64,000 nt of DNA from Aquimarina sp. ERC-38 (GCF_026222555.1 NZ_CP098511.1:3267501-3331500), one strand, 5' to 3'. Positions 45,270 through 55,804 are shown, counted from the first letter of the stretch. A program made the numbers and translations. The notes: generated by a model from the sequence alone, not told the origin.

Positions 45270-45287
45270 AATTCTTGAAATGTACAA

Positions 45288-45833
45288 ATGAATAAAATAC
45301 TGGCTATCGCCGGATCAAATAGCACAACTTCTATTAATCAACGCTTGGTAGAATGGGTGGCGGGGGAATTACCAGGTCAAAAAGTGAAAGTGTTAAAAAT
45401 TGGTTCGTACCAAATACCTATATATAGCGAAGATCTGGAACGTACTTCCGGCATCCCCGGACAAATTATGGGTATTGCAAAAGAAATAGAAGAAGCCACA
45501 GCCCTGATACTCTCTGTAAGTGAACATAACGGAACCTGGAGTGCTTTTTTTAAGAACATTATAGATTGGCTGTCCCGATACAACCGGAACTTCCTGGAAC
45601 ATAAAAAAATACTGTTGATGAGTACCTCTCCCGGGCAACGGGGCGGACTGACTGCGGTAGAACACGCACGGCAAATTTTACCAAGATTTAGCGGAGAAGT
45701 CGTAGAAAGTTTTAGCTTTCCTTCCTTTTATCAAAATTTTAATAAAGAAATGGGTACGGTCACGAATGAAGTTTTATTATTAGGATTACGGGAAGTATTA
45801 ACGACTTTCTCTCAAAACCTGATGGAAAGCTGA
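45288..45833 (+). CDS. NADPH-dependent FMN reductase family protein
   Basis: This 181-residue flavodoxin-like protein begins with the FMN phosphate-binding AIAGSNSTTSINQRL loop (residues 5-20). It continues with IPIYSEDLE and the SVSEHNGTWSAFFKNIIDW segment (residues 77-96), a typical PxYN-like region altered to EHNG, and LLMSTSPGQRGG. It uses NAD(P)H to reduce flavins or quinones. It is first in a run of four co-oriented genes and overlaps the extended start of pabB. Confidence 0.9.
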   Translation: MNKILAIAGSNSTTSINQRLVEWVAGELPGQKVKVLKIGSYQIPIYSEDLERTSGIPGQIMGIAKEIEEATALILSVSEHNGTWSAFFKNIIDWLSRYNRNFLEHKKILLMSTSPGQRGGLTAVEHARQILPRFSGEVVESFSFPSFYQNFNKEMGTVTNEVLLLGLREVLTTFSQNLMES

Positions 45834-45865
45834 GAACCTCAACCACATATCCGCTTCCTGAGCAT

Positions 45866-47146
45866 TTGGGTTTATTTAAAAAAAAACTGTTACAGTGGTC
45901 ACAACAATTTGAAGAGGTCATATGGCTGGATTCCAATCAGTATCCTCAGCGCTACGGTAGCTACGAAGCTATTATGGCTACCGATGCTTTTACCGTCCTA
46001 AAAACTGATGCTTACCAGGCATTTGATAAATTAAACGAATACCAACAGCAAACCGCCGACTGGATATTCGGGTATTTGTCTTATGACCTTAAAAATGATG
46101 TGGAAAATTTAACTTCAAAAAACCCCGACTATATAGGGTTCCCGGAACTTTATTTTTTTCAACCGAAGCGGCTATTTTTAATTAGAAAGGACAAGGTAGA
46201 AGTTTTGTACCTAAATATGGTTTCAGATGAAGTGGAAGCGGATTGGAAGGAAATTCTTCAAACTAGAACTAAAACTTCTGCGGTATCAAAGACTTCAGGG
46301 AATAGTAACATCCGGATTAAGTTACGGATGAGTAAAAATGCATACAGAGAAAAAGTAAAAACCATTTTAGATCATATTCATCGTGGCGATATTTACGAAG
46401 CTAATTTTTGTCAGGAGTTCTATGCGGAACATAGTGAAATTGATCCAATTCAAAGCTATTTTTACTTAAATAACATCTCGCAACCACCTTTTGCAACTTT
46501 TCTAAAACTGGATCAACTTTATTTACTTTCTGCTTCGCCGGAACGCTATATTAAAAAATCCGGAATCCAGGTAACATCACAACCTATCAAAGGAACTGCA
46601 AAACGTTCAAAAGACCTGGAAAAAGATCGCAGATTAAAAATGTCTTTAAAGAATGACGCTAAAGAACAGTCAGAAAATATTATGATTGTGGATTTAGTTA
46701 GAAACGACTTATCCAAAATAGCAAATACAGGTTCGGTTAGCGTTGAAGAATTATGCGGATTATATACTTTTAAGCAAGTACATCAGATGGTATCCACCGT
46801 AAGTGCTCAGGTAAATGCTGACCAATTACCAGTTTCTATTTTACGAGCTACCTTCCCGATGGGAAGTATGACCGGAGCTCCTAAAATTAAAGCTATGCAA
46901 ATTATTGAAGCCTACGAAATTTCAAAAAGAGGATTGTATAGCGGTTCAGTTGGATATTTTGACCCTAAGGGAAATTTTGATTTTAATGTAGTTATTCGTA
47001 GTATCTTGTATAATCAAAAAACAAAGTATATTTCAACCATGGTGGGGAGTGCCATTACGGCAAAAAGTAATTCGGGTAAAGAATACGAAGAATGTTTGTT
47101 AAAAGCCAAAGCCATGCGGGAAGCATTGGAAATAAATAGTTTGTAA
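45866..47146 (+). CDS. pabB: Aminodeoxychorismate synthase component I
   Basis: This chorismate-binding enzyme makes 4-amino-4-deoxychorismate for folate. Signatures are PIKGTAKRSKDLEKD near 238, ENIMIVDLVRNDLSKIA near 271, TFPMGSMTGAPKIKAM near 329 and the SVGYFDPKGNFDFNVVIRSI end. The length from the TTG at 45866 is 426 residues. No ATG opens this frame. The frame is open upstream, and a CTG at 45830 would add RTSTTYPLPEH, which looks like the usual N-terminus; it overlaps the FMN reductase stop as CTGA, in the place where ATGA is common. The true start is therefore uncertain. No pabA is in the window. Confidence 0.9.
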   Translation: MGLFKKKLLQWSQQFEEVIWLDSNQYPQRYGSYEAIMATDAFTVLKTDAYQAFDKLNEYQQQTADWIFGYLSYDLKNDVENLTSKNPDYIGFPELYFFQPKRLFLIRKDKVEVLYLNMVSDEVEADWKEILQTRTKTSAVSKTSGNSNIRIKLRMSKNAYREKVKTILDHIHRGDIYEANFCQEFYAEHSEIDPIQSYFYLNNISQPPFATFLKLDQLYLLSASPERYIKKSGIQVTSQPIKGTAKRSKDLEKDRRLKMSLKNDAKEQSENIMIVDLVRNDLSKIANTGSVSVEELCGLYTFKQVHQMVSTVSAQVNADQLPVSILRATFPMGSMTGAPKIKAMQIIEAYEISKRGLYSGSVGYFDPKGNFDFNVVIRSILYNQKTKYISTMVGSAITAKSNSGKEYEECLLKAKAMREALEINSL

Positions 47147-47156
47147 TTTTGAACTT

Positions 47157-48488
47157 GTGAATAATCTGGTAGCCACATTTAAAGAACATCTGGAAAAGAA
47201 CTTTTCCGAACTACTTGATACTCCTTTTTTAATTGCCTGTAGTGGGGGAGTGGATAGTATGGTATTAGTATCTTTATGCCAACAACTATCCCTGAATTTT
47301 GGGATAGCCCATTGCAATTTCGAACTAAGGGCAGAAGAAAGTGACGGAGACGAAAGATTTGTTCAGGAAACTGCCCATTTACTACAAATACCTCTATTTC
47401 AAAATAGGTTTGATACTACAAAAGAGGCTAAAACCAGAAAAAAATCAATTCAGGTAACCGCACGTGAATTACGTTATCAATGGTTTAAAGAATTAATAGC
47501 TACCCAAAATTTTGAATTTGTACTAACTGCACATCATCTGGACGACGTTCTGGAAACGTATTTAATAAACCTGTCCCGGAGTACGGGAATCGAGGGACTT
47601 ACGGGTATTCCGGAAAGAAACAAACACATTGTAAGGCCATTACTGTTGTTTTCAAGAGAACAACTGCTTTCGTATGCCTTACAAGAGGAAATATCCTGGC
47701 GGGAAGATTCGAGTAATCAAGGGATAAAATATTTACGCAATCAACTTCGACATTCGGTGATTCCGGCATTAAAAGGTACTAACCAGAACTTTTTACAAAA
47801 TTTTAAACATACTATTGACTTTCTAAGCGAAAGCCAGGATTTTATCCGATGTCAGATAGATGCTATTTCAAAACAAATTATCCGTAAAACTTCTGACAAT
47901 GAGTTCGAAATTTTAATTGAAAAATTAAAGGTTTACCCAAATCCATCTTTTATTCTGTATCAATTATTAAAAGATTATAATTTTACCGCATGGAAAGATA
48001 TTAATCGGTTACTTACTGCTGAATCTGGTAAATTTGTGACTTCTCCCACCCATCAAATTAGTAAACACCGGAAGGTTTTAATAGTTGCTCCGACAAACTT
48101 AGAAATAGCTAATAGTACTGCTTTTTATCCAATTACCGAAAGTGACACTACAGTTTGTTTTCCTGGTGGAATGTTAAAAATGACTCAAGTTAAAGAATAT
48201 ACTAAAGCGTCTATTAATGAAATTTATATAGATCAGGAAAGGTTAAGCTTTCCTTTAAGGATTCGAAAAAAAGAGGAAGGAGATTACTTTTACCCTCTAG
48301 GTCTAGGAGGGAAAAAGAAAATTAGTAAATTTTTCAGGGACGAAAAACTATCTTTACCCGAAAAAGAAAAAGTTTGGATTTTAAGCAGTGGTGATAAGGT
48401 CGTTTGGATAATTAACCATCGGGCAGATGAACGTTTTAAAGTCAAAAGTAACACAAATAAAATAGTGAAAATAGTCTTCTATGAATAA
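47157..48488 (+). CDS. tilS: tRNA(Ile)-lysidine synthase
   Basis: This 443-residue enzyme modifies C34 of the minor tRNA-Ile to lysidine so that it reads AUA. The N-terminal PP-loop is IACSGGVDSMV near 27-37, followed by TAHHLDDVLETYLINLSR near 123. The C-terminal third includes the family's conserved RIRKKEEGDYFYPLGLGGKKKISKFF region and the WIINHRADERFKV end. The start is a GTG. The gene ends inside the first codons of dsbD (8-bp overlap), so the two are coupled. It is essential in nearly all bacteria. Confidence 0.95.
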   Translation: MNNLVATFKEHLEKNFSELLDTPFLIACSGGVDSMVLVSLCQQLSLNFGIAHCNFELRAEESDGDERFVQETAHLLQIPLFQNRFDTTKEAKTRKKSIQVTARELRYQWFKELIATQNFEFVLTAHHLDDVLETYLINLSRSTGIEGLTGIPERNKHIVRPLLLFSREQLLSYALQEEISWREDSSNQGIKYLRNQLRHSVIPALKGTNQNFLQNFKHTIDFLSESQDFIRCQIDAISKQIIRKTSDNEFEILIEKLKVYPNPSFILYQLLKDYNFTAWKDINRLLTAESGKFVTSPTHQISKHRKVLIVAPTNLEIANSTAFYPITESDTTVCFPGGMLKMTQVKEYTKASINEIYIDQERLSFPLRIRKKEEGDYFYPLGLGGKKKISKFFRDEKLSLPEKEKVWILSSGDKVVWIINHRADERFKVKSNTNKIVKIVFYE

Positions 48489-50487
48489 GTACTTCTGGAT
48501 TATAATTTTAGCGTTATCAACCTTTTTGGGTCATAGTCAAATTTTTGATCCGGTACAATGGAATGCTACGATTGAAAAAGCTGATGATCATACTTTTACC
48601 CTAGGCTTTAAAGCCAAAATTGAAGAAAATTGGCATGTATACTCCCAAAAAGAATACCCCGAAGATGCTATTGCACCCATACCTTTATCCCTTGATTTTA
48701 AAGATCAGGAAAAAAAATATGAATTAATAGGTATCACCACAGAAAGTGAAACAAAAACCAGTTTTAACGATGTTTTTAAGTTGGATGAAACCTACTTCGT
48801 TAATTCCGCTTTCTTACAACAAATAATAAAGTTTATAGATACACCGATACCCGTAAAAGTAGAGATTAAATACCAGGTTTGTAAAGAGGTTTGTTTAAAT
48901 GAAAGTGCCTATTTTATTTTTACCCCTGCAAGTTTAAAAGCACAGGTTGTAGAGGCATCCGTTTTTGAAGGAAAAGAAGAAAATGTATCTACTGTTCCAG
49001 TTATCACTCCGTCATTCGATCAATCTGCAGATACCAATACCGCAGTAAATAGTAATACTACGGGGATAGAGGAAGAGCAAAATTTATGGGCGTTGTTTTT
49101 TATTGCTTTTTTATCCGGATTTGCCGCCTTGCTGACCCCCTGTGTTTTTCCTATGATTCCCATGACCGTCAGTTTTTTTACCAAACAAAGTAAAACCAAA
49201 GCTTCCGGGATTAGAAATGCTATATTTTATGCCATCTTTATTATTGTAATTTACGTAGGACTGGGTTCAATTGTCACTGCTATTTTTGGAGCAGATGCTT
49301 TAAATTCCTTGTCCACAAACGTCTGGTTCAATCTGGTTTTTTTCCTGCTTTTATTAGTATTTGGATTTTCATTTTTAGGAGCGTTTGAGATTGTATTACC
49401 TAATTCCTGGGCTAATAAAATAGACCGGAAATCAGAAAGGGGAGGAGTTGTGGGGATCTTTTTTATGGCCTTAGCCCTTGCTATTGTTTCCTTTAGCTGT
49501 ACGGGTCCGATTGTAGGAACTATTCTCGTAGAAGCCGCTTCAAAAGGAGGAATTGCCCCTTTAGTCGGTATGTTCGGTTTTTCTTTAGCAATTGCCTTAC
49601 CTTTTGCCGTCTTCGCTTTATTTCCAGGTTGGTTGCAATCTTTGCCTAAAAGCGGAAGCTGGTTAAATACGGTCAAAGTATTCCTTGGGTTCTTAGAAAT
49701 AGCCTTTGCCTTTAAATTTCTATCAAATGCTGACCTGGTTCTACAATTGCACCTATTAAATCGGGAAATATTTCTAGCAATCTGGATTGCCATCTTCGGG
49801 ACTTTATCACTTTACCTGCTGGGTAAAATTAAATTACCTCACGATAGTCCGTTACCTTTTATTTCTGTAGGTAGGTTATCTTTAGCCCTGTTAAGCCTGG
49901 CGTTTACTTTGTATTTAATTCCGGGTTTATGGGGAGCTCCTTTAAAATTAATAAGTGGTTTCCCGCCACCCTCCAGTTACAGTGAATCTCCCAGGGGGTT
50001 AGGAACTTCTTCTCCAGTACTACTCAATGATCAATTACCTGAGGGAGCTACGTATGGCGAACATGATTTGATCGTTTTTAAAGATTATCAAGATGGATTG
50101 GCATATGCCAAAAGAGTTAACAAACCGGCACTTCTGGATTTTACCGGCTATGCTTGTGTCAATTGCCGAAAAATGGAAGAAAATGTATGGTCACAACCCG
50201 AAGTATTACGAAAGTTACGGGAAGAGGTCGTTTTAATTTCTTTATATGTGGATTATAAAAAGGAACTTCCGGAAGCAGAGCAGTATATTTCAAAAACAAC
50301 CGGAAAAAAGATTAAAACCATTGGAAATAAATGGAGTGATTTTCAGATTGAACGCTACGCTGCAAATGCACAACCTTATTACGTATTAATTGATCATAAC
50401 CAACAAAACTTAAATGCACCTATCGGGTACACCCCTGATGCAACGGATTATCTTAGTTGGTTAAAGGAAGGGATTGGAAATTTCTAG
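48481..50487 (+). CDS. dsbD: DsbD-type thiol:disulfide interchange protein
   Basis: This 668-residue inner-membrane protein moves reducing power to the periplasm. A signal peptide (MNKYFWIIILALSTFLGHSQ) precedes the N-terminal alpha domain with its cysteine pair in VCKEVCLNES near 138-144. The membrane domain has eight segments, with Cys in LLTPCVFPMIPMTVSFF near 220 and SFSCTGPIVGT near 340. The C-terminal thioredoxin-like domain holds the CxxC in GYACVNCRKME near 557. All three parts of the cascade are present. The partner proteins are not in the window. Confidence 0.93.
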   Translation: MNKYFWIIILALSTFLGHSQIFDPVQWNATIEKADDHTFTLGFKAKIEENWHVYSQKEYPEDAIAPIPLSLDFKDQEKKYELIGITTESETKTSFNDVFKLDETYFVNSAFLQQIIKFIDTPIPVKVEIKYQVCKEVCLNESAYFIFTPASLKAQVVEASVFEGKEENVSTVPVITPSFDQSADTNTAVNSNTTGIEEEQNLWALFFIAFLSGFAALLTPCVFPMIPMTVSFFTKQSKTKASGIRNAIFYAIFIIVIYVGLGSIVTAIFGADALNSLSTNVWFNLVFFLLLLVFGFSFLGAFEIVLPNSWANKIDRKSERGGVVGIFFMALALAIVSFSCTGPIVGTILVEAASKGGIAPLVGMFGFSLAIALPFAVFALFPGWLQSLPKSGSWLNTVKVFLGFLEIAFAFKFLSNADLVLQLHLLNREIFLAIWIAIFGTLSLYLLGKIKLPHDSPLPFISVGRLSLALLSLAFTLYLIPGLWGAPLKLISGFPPPSSYSESPRGLGTSSPVLLNDQLPEGATYGEHDLIVFKDYQDGLAYAKRVNKPALLDFTGYACVNCRKMEENVWSQPEVLRKLREEVVLISLYVDYKKELPEAEQYISKTTGKKIKTIGNKWSDFQIERYAANAQPYYVLIDHNQQNLNAPIGYTPDATDYLSWLKEGIGNF

Positions 50488-50524
50488 GTTTCTGTGAGTT
50501 GATTAGGCACTAGGCAGAAGGCAA

Positions 50525-50591
50525 AAGTTACTTGTTGTTAAGTTACTAAGTTATTTAGTTAATCAGTTATTGGGTTAATAGGTTATTTGGT
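50525..50591. repeat. Degenerate short tandem repeat (GTTA-rich)
   Basis: The stretch repeats variants of AGTTATT/GGTTATT (TTAAGTTACTAAGTTATTT, then AGTTATTGGGTTAATAGG) in units of about 7-9 bases. Similar runs occur at 40800-40860 and 53610-53635. They may vary in copy number but hold no gene. Confidence 0.4.
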
Positions 50592-50772
50592 GGCTTCAGC
50601 TTACAATAGCATGATGCATTAAATTAACATAACTATTTTATTTACAGTTATCTATGCTATCCTAAATCTTTTCTAAAGAAAAGGACTTTGTGACTCCCTT
50701 CCCTCTGGGAAGGGCTGGGGATGGGACTAATTTATATGAATTAAAATTATCAACGCTATCGTAAACTAGAGT
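50592..50772. repeat. Family B palindromic repeat, copy 2
   Basis: It carries TAACTATTTTATTTACAG, the CCCTTCCCTCTGGGAAGGG palindrome and the GTAAACTAGAGT terminus. It is closest to the copy at 29391-29570. It lies between dsbD and the 42-bp tandem array. Confidence 0.65.
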
Positions 50773-50827
50773 CTATTTGGTTTATTTGTTGCTATACTCA
50801 AAATACTAAATGTTAAGTAATAAATGG

Positions 50828-51064
50828 ATGGCTGAGGCTCTCGACATGCTATAAATTAAGTAAAGTCAAATGGCTGAGGCTCTCGAAATTCTTTAAATTA
50901 TGTAAAGCAGATGGCTGAGGCTCTCGACATTCTATAAATTAAGTAAGAACGGATGGCTAAGGCACTGGATATTCTATAAATTAGGTAAGAACGGATGGCT
51001 GAGGCTCTCAACTTACTGTAAATTAAGTGAGGTCAGATGGCTGAGGCTCTCGAAGCCATCTGTT
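50828..51064 (+). repeat. 42-bp tandem array, six units, each with an 8- or 9-codon micro-ORF
   Basis: Units start at 50828, 50870, 50911, 50953, 50995 and 51037, so the period is 42 with one 41. Each begins ATGGCT(G/A)AGGC and reads MAEALDML, MAEALEIL, MAEALDIL, MAKALDIL, MAEALNLL or MAEALEAIC before a stop. The last unit also forms a perfect 9-bp stem (CAGATGGCT and AGCCATCTG) around 11 bases; the other units keep only the left arm. It is 96 bp upstream of the DUF885 gene. Confidence 0.75.
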
Positions 51065-51159
51065 AAATTACCCTTAAAAATATTTATAAGCTCAAATTCC
51101 TACATATATTAGAAAAAAGTGATAAAATTTCATCTAATTTTTTATATAAGTACCAAAAC

Positions 51160-53016
51160 ATGTGTAAATATTTAAAAACACTTTTACTGCTTATTAGTTT
51201 TTCAGCTATTACTAATTGTAAAGATGACAAAGTAGGAACCCTTTTAAAAGGACCTACCACCGCCATGGTAGAAGTGCATTCCCAAAAGCTTAATGATTGG
51301 TTTGAATCTGAATTTCAGGAATACGTAAATGAATCACCAATGTTACAAACCCAATTAGGGATCAAAACTAAAGACTATGGGAAATGGGATGATATTTCTT
51401 CTCAAAAACAAGTAAAAGACTTAGAAAAAACTAAAAAAAGGTTGGCTTTCTTACGGGATTCGGTTAAAGTAAATCACTTGAATCCTCAAACTCAGTTAAG
51501 TTATGATTTGGCTTTACAAGGCGTAAAAAATGAAATTGAAGATTTTAGTTTTCGGTTGTATAATTACCCGGTAAACCAGATGCATGGAATGCAGGCAGAA
51601 ATTCCTGCTTTTTTAATTAATATGCATGAAATTAAAGATACTATTGATGCTAAAGCCTACATTTCCCGGCTTAGAGGTATAAGTTCTTTATTCAATGACT
51701 TGGTCGAAAACATTAAAATACGAGAGAAAAACGGGATTATGCCACCTAAGTTTGTATTTCAAAAAGTAATTGAAGCAAGCCGTAATGTAATTAAGGGAGT
51801 TCCCTTTGATAATTCTACCAAAGCCAGTACGCTACTAGCTGATTTTACAAATAAAGTTGATCAGTTAGCTATTGAAAATAAGGAAAAACAAGAACTCATT
51901 AAAGAAGCGGAGCAAGCCTTGCTACAAAACGTACAACCCGCCTATCAAAAGTTAATTGCCACCTTAGAAGATCAACAGAAAAGGGCTACGATGGATGACG
52001 GCGTATGGAAATTTCCGAAGGGAAAGGAGTTCTATAAAAACGCTTTACAAAGAACTACCACTACGGATATGACCGCAGAAGAAATTCATCAGTTGGGTTT
52101 AAAAGAAGTAGAACGTATTCATAACGAAATGCGTGCTATTATGAAAATGGTAGGCTTTACGGGTTCTCTACAGGACTTTTTTATTTTTATGAAAGAAGAC
52201 GAGCAATTTTATTATCCTAATACCGAACAAGGTAAAAAAGAATACTTGGAACAAGCCGTTACCATTATTGATTCAATGAAAGGTAAATTGGATGAATTAT
52301 TTATCACACAACCCAAAGCCGATATTGTAGTAAAAGCCGTTGAACCTTTTCGGGAAAAAAGTGCCGGAAAAGCATTTTATCAACAAGGAACTCCTGCCGG
52401 TTCACGACCGGGTAAATATTATGCTAATTTGTACGATATGAAAGCCATGCCAAAGTACCAAATGGAAGCTTTGGCTTATCACGAAGGAATCCCGGGGCAT
52501 CATATGCAAATTAGTATCGCACAAGAACTGGAAAATATTCCAAAATTCAGGAAATTTGGAGGGTATACCGCTTATGTTGAAGGTTGGGGATTGTACAATG
52601 AGTTTTTACCGAAAGAGATAGGAATGTACAGCGATCCGTATTCGGATTTTGGGAGATTGGCTATGGAGTTATGGCGTGCTGCCCGGTTAGTAGTAGATAC
52701 CGGAATCCATGCTAAAAAATGGACGCGGGAAGAAGGAATTAATTATTATGTAAACAATACCCCAAACGCAGAAAGTGATGCTATTAAGATGGTGGAGCGG
52801 CATATTGTAATGCCGGGTCAGGCAACTGCTTATAAAGTAGGAATGAATAAAATCTTAGAACTTCGGGAAAAAGCGAAAAATGCATTAGAAGATGATTTTG
52901 ATATCCGGGAGTTTCATGATGTTTTACTTACCAATGGTGCAGTCCCATTATATACGTTAGAAAAGCTGGTAAATGAATATATTAAGTTAAAAAGTAATAA
53001 ATCGGATGAGGTGTAA
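51160..53016 (+). CDS. DUF885-family metallopeptidase-like lipoprotein
   Basis: This 618-residue protein has a lipoprotein signal (MCKYLKTLLLLISFSAITNC, lipid Cys near 20). The DUF885 domain fills the rest. It contains the zinc-type motif ALAYHEGIPGHHMQISIAQ near 440, with the second ligand expected in GGYTAYVEGWGLYNEF, and the C-terminal HIVMPGQATAYKVGM segment. Related proteins act as carboxypeptidase-like M32-clan enzymes, but few are characterised. It probably faces the periplasm. It stands alone between repeat-rich gaps. Confidence 0.88.
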   Translation: MCKYLKTLLLLISFSAITNCKDDKVGTLLKGPTTAMVEVHSQKLNDWFESEFQEYVNESPMLQTQLGIKTKDYGKWDDISSQKQVKDLEKTKKRLAFLRDSVKVNHLNPQTQLSYDLALQGVKNEIEDFSFRLYNYPVNQMHGMQAEIPAFLINMHEIKDTIDAKAYISRLRGISSLFNDLVENIKIREKNGIMPPKFVFQKVIEASRNVIKGVPFDNSTKASTLLADFTNKVDQLAIENKEKQELIKEAEQALLQNVQPAYQKLIATLEDQQKRATMDDGVWKFPKGKEFYKNALQRTTTTDMTAEEIHQLGLKEVERIHNEMRAIMKMVGFTGSLQDFFIFMKEDEQFYYPNTEQGKKEYLEQAVTIIDSMKGKLDELFITQPKADIVVKAVEPFREKSAGKAFYQQGTPAGSRPGKYYANLYDMKAMPKYQMEALAYHEGIPGHHMQISIAQELENIPKFRKFGGYTAYVEGWGLYNEFLPKEIGMYSDPYSDFGRLAMELWRAARLVVDTGIHAKKWTREEGINYYVNNTPNAESDAIKMVERHIVMPGQATAYKVGMNKILELREKAKNALEDDFDIREFHDVLLTNGAVPLYTLEKLVNEYIKLKSNKSDEV

Positions 53017-53268
53017 TGGTTTTTAATCAAAAGAGTCTCTCACCAGGCTCTGCCTAGGGTTTAGCGCACAGATTTATGACTTTTAGATTCAAGAACCAAG
53101 AATCAAGACACAATAAGTCTTGTTTCATAATTCTTGTAGCGAAGCGTTCTTGTTTCTAATACTTCGATAATTTTTTCTCGAAGTAGTTCATTTAAAAATT
53201 CATACTATCCGATGTAATTTAATTGAATAAATAACGACTATTTCGCAAAATAAACATATGATTTACAA

Positions 53269-53431
53269 TGAAGTGGTTTAAATTTTTCTGATTGAAGCGA
53301 AAAATAGGTATTTTTTGCTTAATTGAAATCATTTTTCAGCTGCATAGCCGTAGCTACGGAACTTAAAAATGATAAAAAGTAAGTGAAAAAGAACATTTTG
53401 CAGCCAATTAAGGAAAGTTTAAACAACTTCA
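53269..53431. repeat. Family F multi-stem palindrome with terminal inverted repeats
   Basis: The 163-bp segment begins TGAAGTGGTTTAAA and ends TTTAAACAACTTCA. Within it CTTAATTG/CAATTAAG, GCTGCA/TGCAGC and the palindrome CCGTAGCTACGG form nested stems. It has no ORF. It lies in what looks like a decayed family A copy. Confidence 0.6.
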
Positions 53432-53435
53432 ATAA

Positions 53436-53499
53436 TAGATTAGTCTTGATTCTTGATTTTAGAAGCCATAACGATCTTCAATTTTTACCGGACATTAAT
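53436..53499. repeat. Family A half copy
   Basis: TTAGTCTTGATTCTTGATTT and ATTTTTACCGGACATTAAT match one end of the family A element. The other half is not clear, although AAGAATCAAGAC near 53095 may be a rearranged piece. The rest of 53017-53268 holds fragments of similar sequence and no gene. Confidence 0.5.
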
Positions 53500-53660
53500 A
53501 ATCCTAATAATAAACATATTCTAAGTAACTAATGCTTCAAATTAGAAATAGTATAAAAAATTCAGTTAATTTTTAACAAGTATTGATTTTATCAACCGAA
53601 AACGTTATAGATTTCTTAGTTATTAGGTTATTAGCCTTGTAAGCAATAGTTTTGACCACC

Positions 53661-54650
53661 ATGTCGCAAAATATAGAAAAAATTGCCGTTTTAACCTCTG
53701 GTGGAGACGCTCCCGGAATGAATGCTGCCATAAGGGCCGTAGTTCGTGCCTGTAGTTATCATAACATCACTTGTATTGGTGTATATAAAGGATATGAAGG
53801 GCTTATCCATAATAATCTCGAAGAACTGAATGCTCGCTCGGTACGAAATGTAATTAATAAAGGAGGGACGTTCTTAAAATCTGCCAGGTCTAAAGATTTT
53901 AGAACTGAAGAGGGGCGTAAAAAAGCTTACGATAACTTAATTGCAAATTCAATTGATGCACTTATTGTTATCGGAGGGGATGGTAGTTTTACCGGTGCTT
54001 TAAAATTATCCCAAGAATTTAATTTTCCGGTAATCGGTATACCGGGTACTATTGATAATGACATTAACGGTACGGATTTTACCATCGGATATGATACGGC
54101 TTTAAATACAGTGGTAGAAGCAATCGATAAAATTAGGGATACTGCCAGTTCGCATAACCGGCTTTTTCTGATTGAAGTAATGGGTAGAGATGCTGGAGAT
54201 ATTGCCTTAAATGCTGGTATTGGAGCCGGTGCGGAAGAAATTTTAATACCTGAAGAAAACCTGGGTGTGGACCGATTGATTGAATCCTTACGTAAAAGTA
54301 AAGAGTCCGGAAAAACTTCTAGTATTATTGTAGTAGCAGAAGGAGATACCTCGGGTAAAAATATTTTTGAATTAGGCGAATATGTTGAGGAAAAGCTAGA
54401 AGATGATTATGAAGTCCGGGTGTCCGTATTAGGACATATCCAGCGGGGTGGGAGTCCAAGTTGTTACGACCGGGTACTTGCAAGTAAATTGGGAGTAGGA
54501 GCGGTTGAAGCGCTATTAGAAGGAAAGAGAGATGTGATGATTGGTATTGTCCACAAACAAGTTACTGTGGTAGCACTTACAGAAGCCCTTCAAAAAAGGG
54601 TTCATAAACATGACCAATTGATTAAAGTAGCTGATATTACATCAGTTTAA
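53661..54650 (+). CDS. pfkA: ATP-dependent 6-phosphofructokinase
   Basis: This 329-residue enzyme phosphorylates fructose 6-phosphate in glycolysis. ATP- and substrate-binding segments are complete: IAVLTSGGDAPGMNAAIRAV (residues 7-26), GTFLKSARSKDF, VIGGDGSFTGAL near 102, GIPGTIDNDINGTDFTIGYDTA near 124 (base Asp in the GTIDNDI motif) and EVMGRDAGDIA near 175. The ATG at 53661 is preferred over a TTG three codons earlier. It is 36 bp upstream of gapA, so glycolysis genes are clustered here. Confidence 0.96.
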   Translation: MSQNIEKIAVLTSGGDAPGMNAAIRAVVRACSYHNITCIGVYKGYEGLIHNNLEELNARSVRNVINKGGTFLKSARSKDFRTEEGRKKAYDNLIANSIDALIVIGGDGSFTGALKLSQEFNFPVIGIPGTIDNDINGTDFTIGYDTALNTVVEAIDKIRDTASSHNRLFLIEVMGRDAGDIALNAGIGAGAEEILIPEENLGVDRLIESLRKSKESGKTSSIIVVAEGDTSGKNIFELGEYVEEKLEDDYEVRVSVLGHIQRGGSPSCYDRVLASKLGVGAVEALLEGKRDVMIGIVHKQVTVVALTEALQKRVHKHDQLIKVADITSV

Positions 54651-54683
54651 AAGTAGAATATATTTAAAACAATTAAATTATAA

Positions 54684-55688
<1,005 letters not shown>

Positions 55689-55701
55689 TATTAAAGTAGA
55701 T

Positions 55702-55742
55702 AAGCGCAGTTTCAATAAGTTTTATTGAGATTGCGCTTTTAT
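55702..55742 (+). terminator. gapA terminator
   Basis: AAGCGCA and TGCGCTT pair, continued by GTTTCAATAA with TTATTGAGAT. A TTTT run follows. It lies 13 bp after the gapA stop. Confidence 0.85.
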
Positions 55743-55804
55743 ATTTAGTACCTTTTTATAACCGTAATAACCCATGTTGCATTTGAATAATAATCTATAT
55801 AAAT

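Noticed and set aside
49251..49793. Minus-strand frame of 180 codons inside dsbD
   Set aside because: It is a shadow of the membrane domain of dsbD; its composition is rich in Lys, Asn and Pro with no family match.
53647..53654. TAGTTTTG as a pfkA promoter
   Set aside because: It ends only 6 bases before the ATG and has no TTTG at the -33 distance, so the match may be chance in AT-rich DNA.
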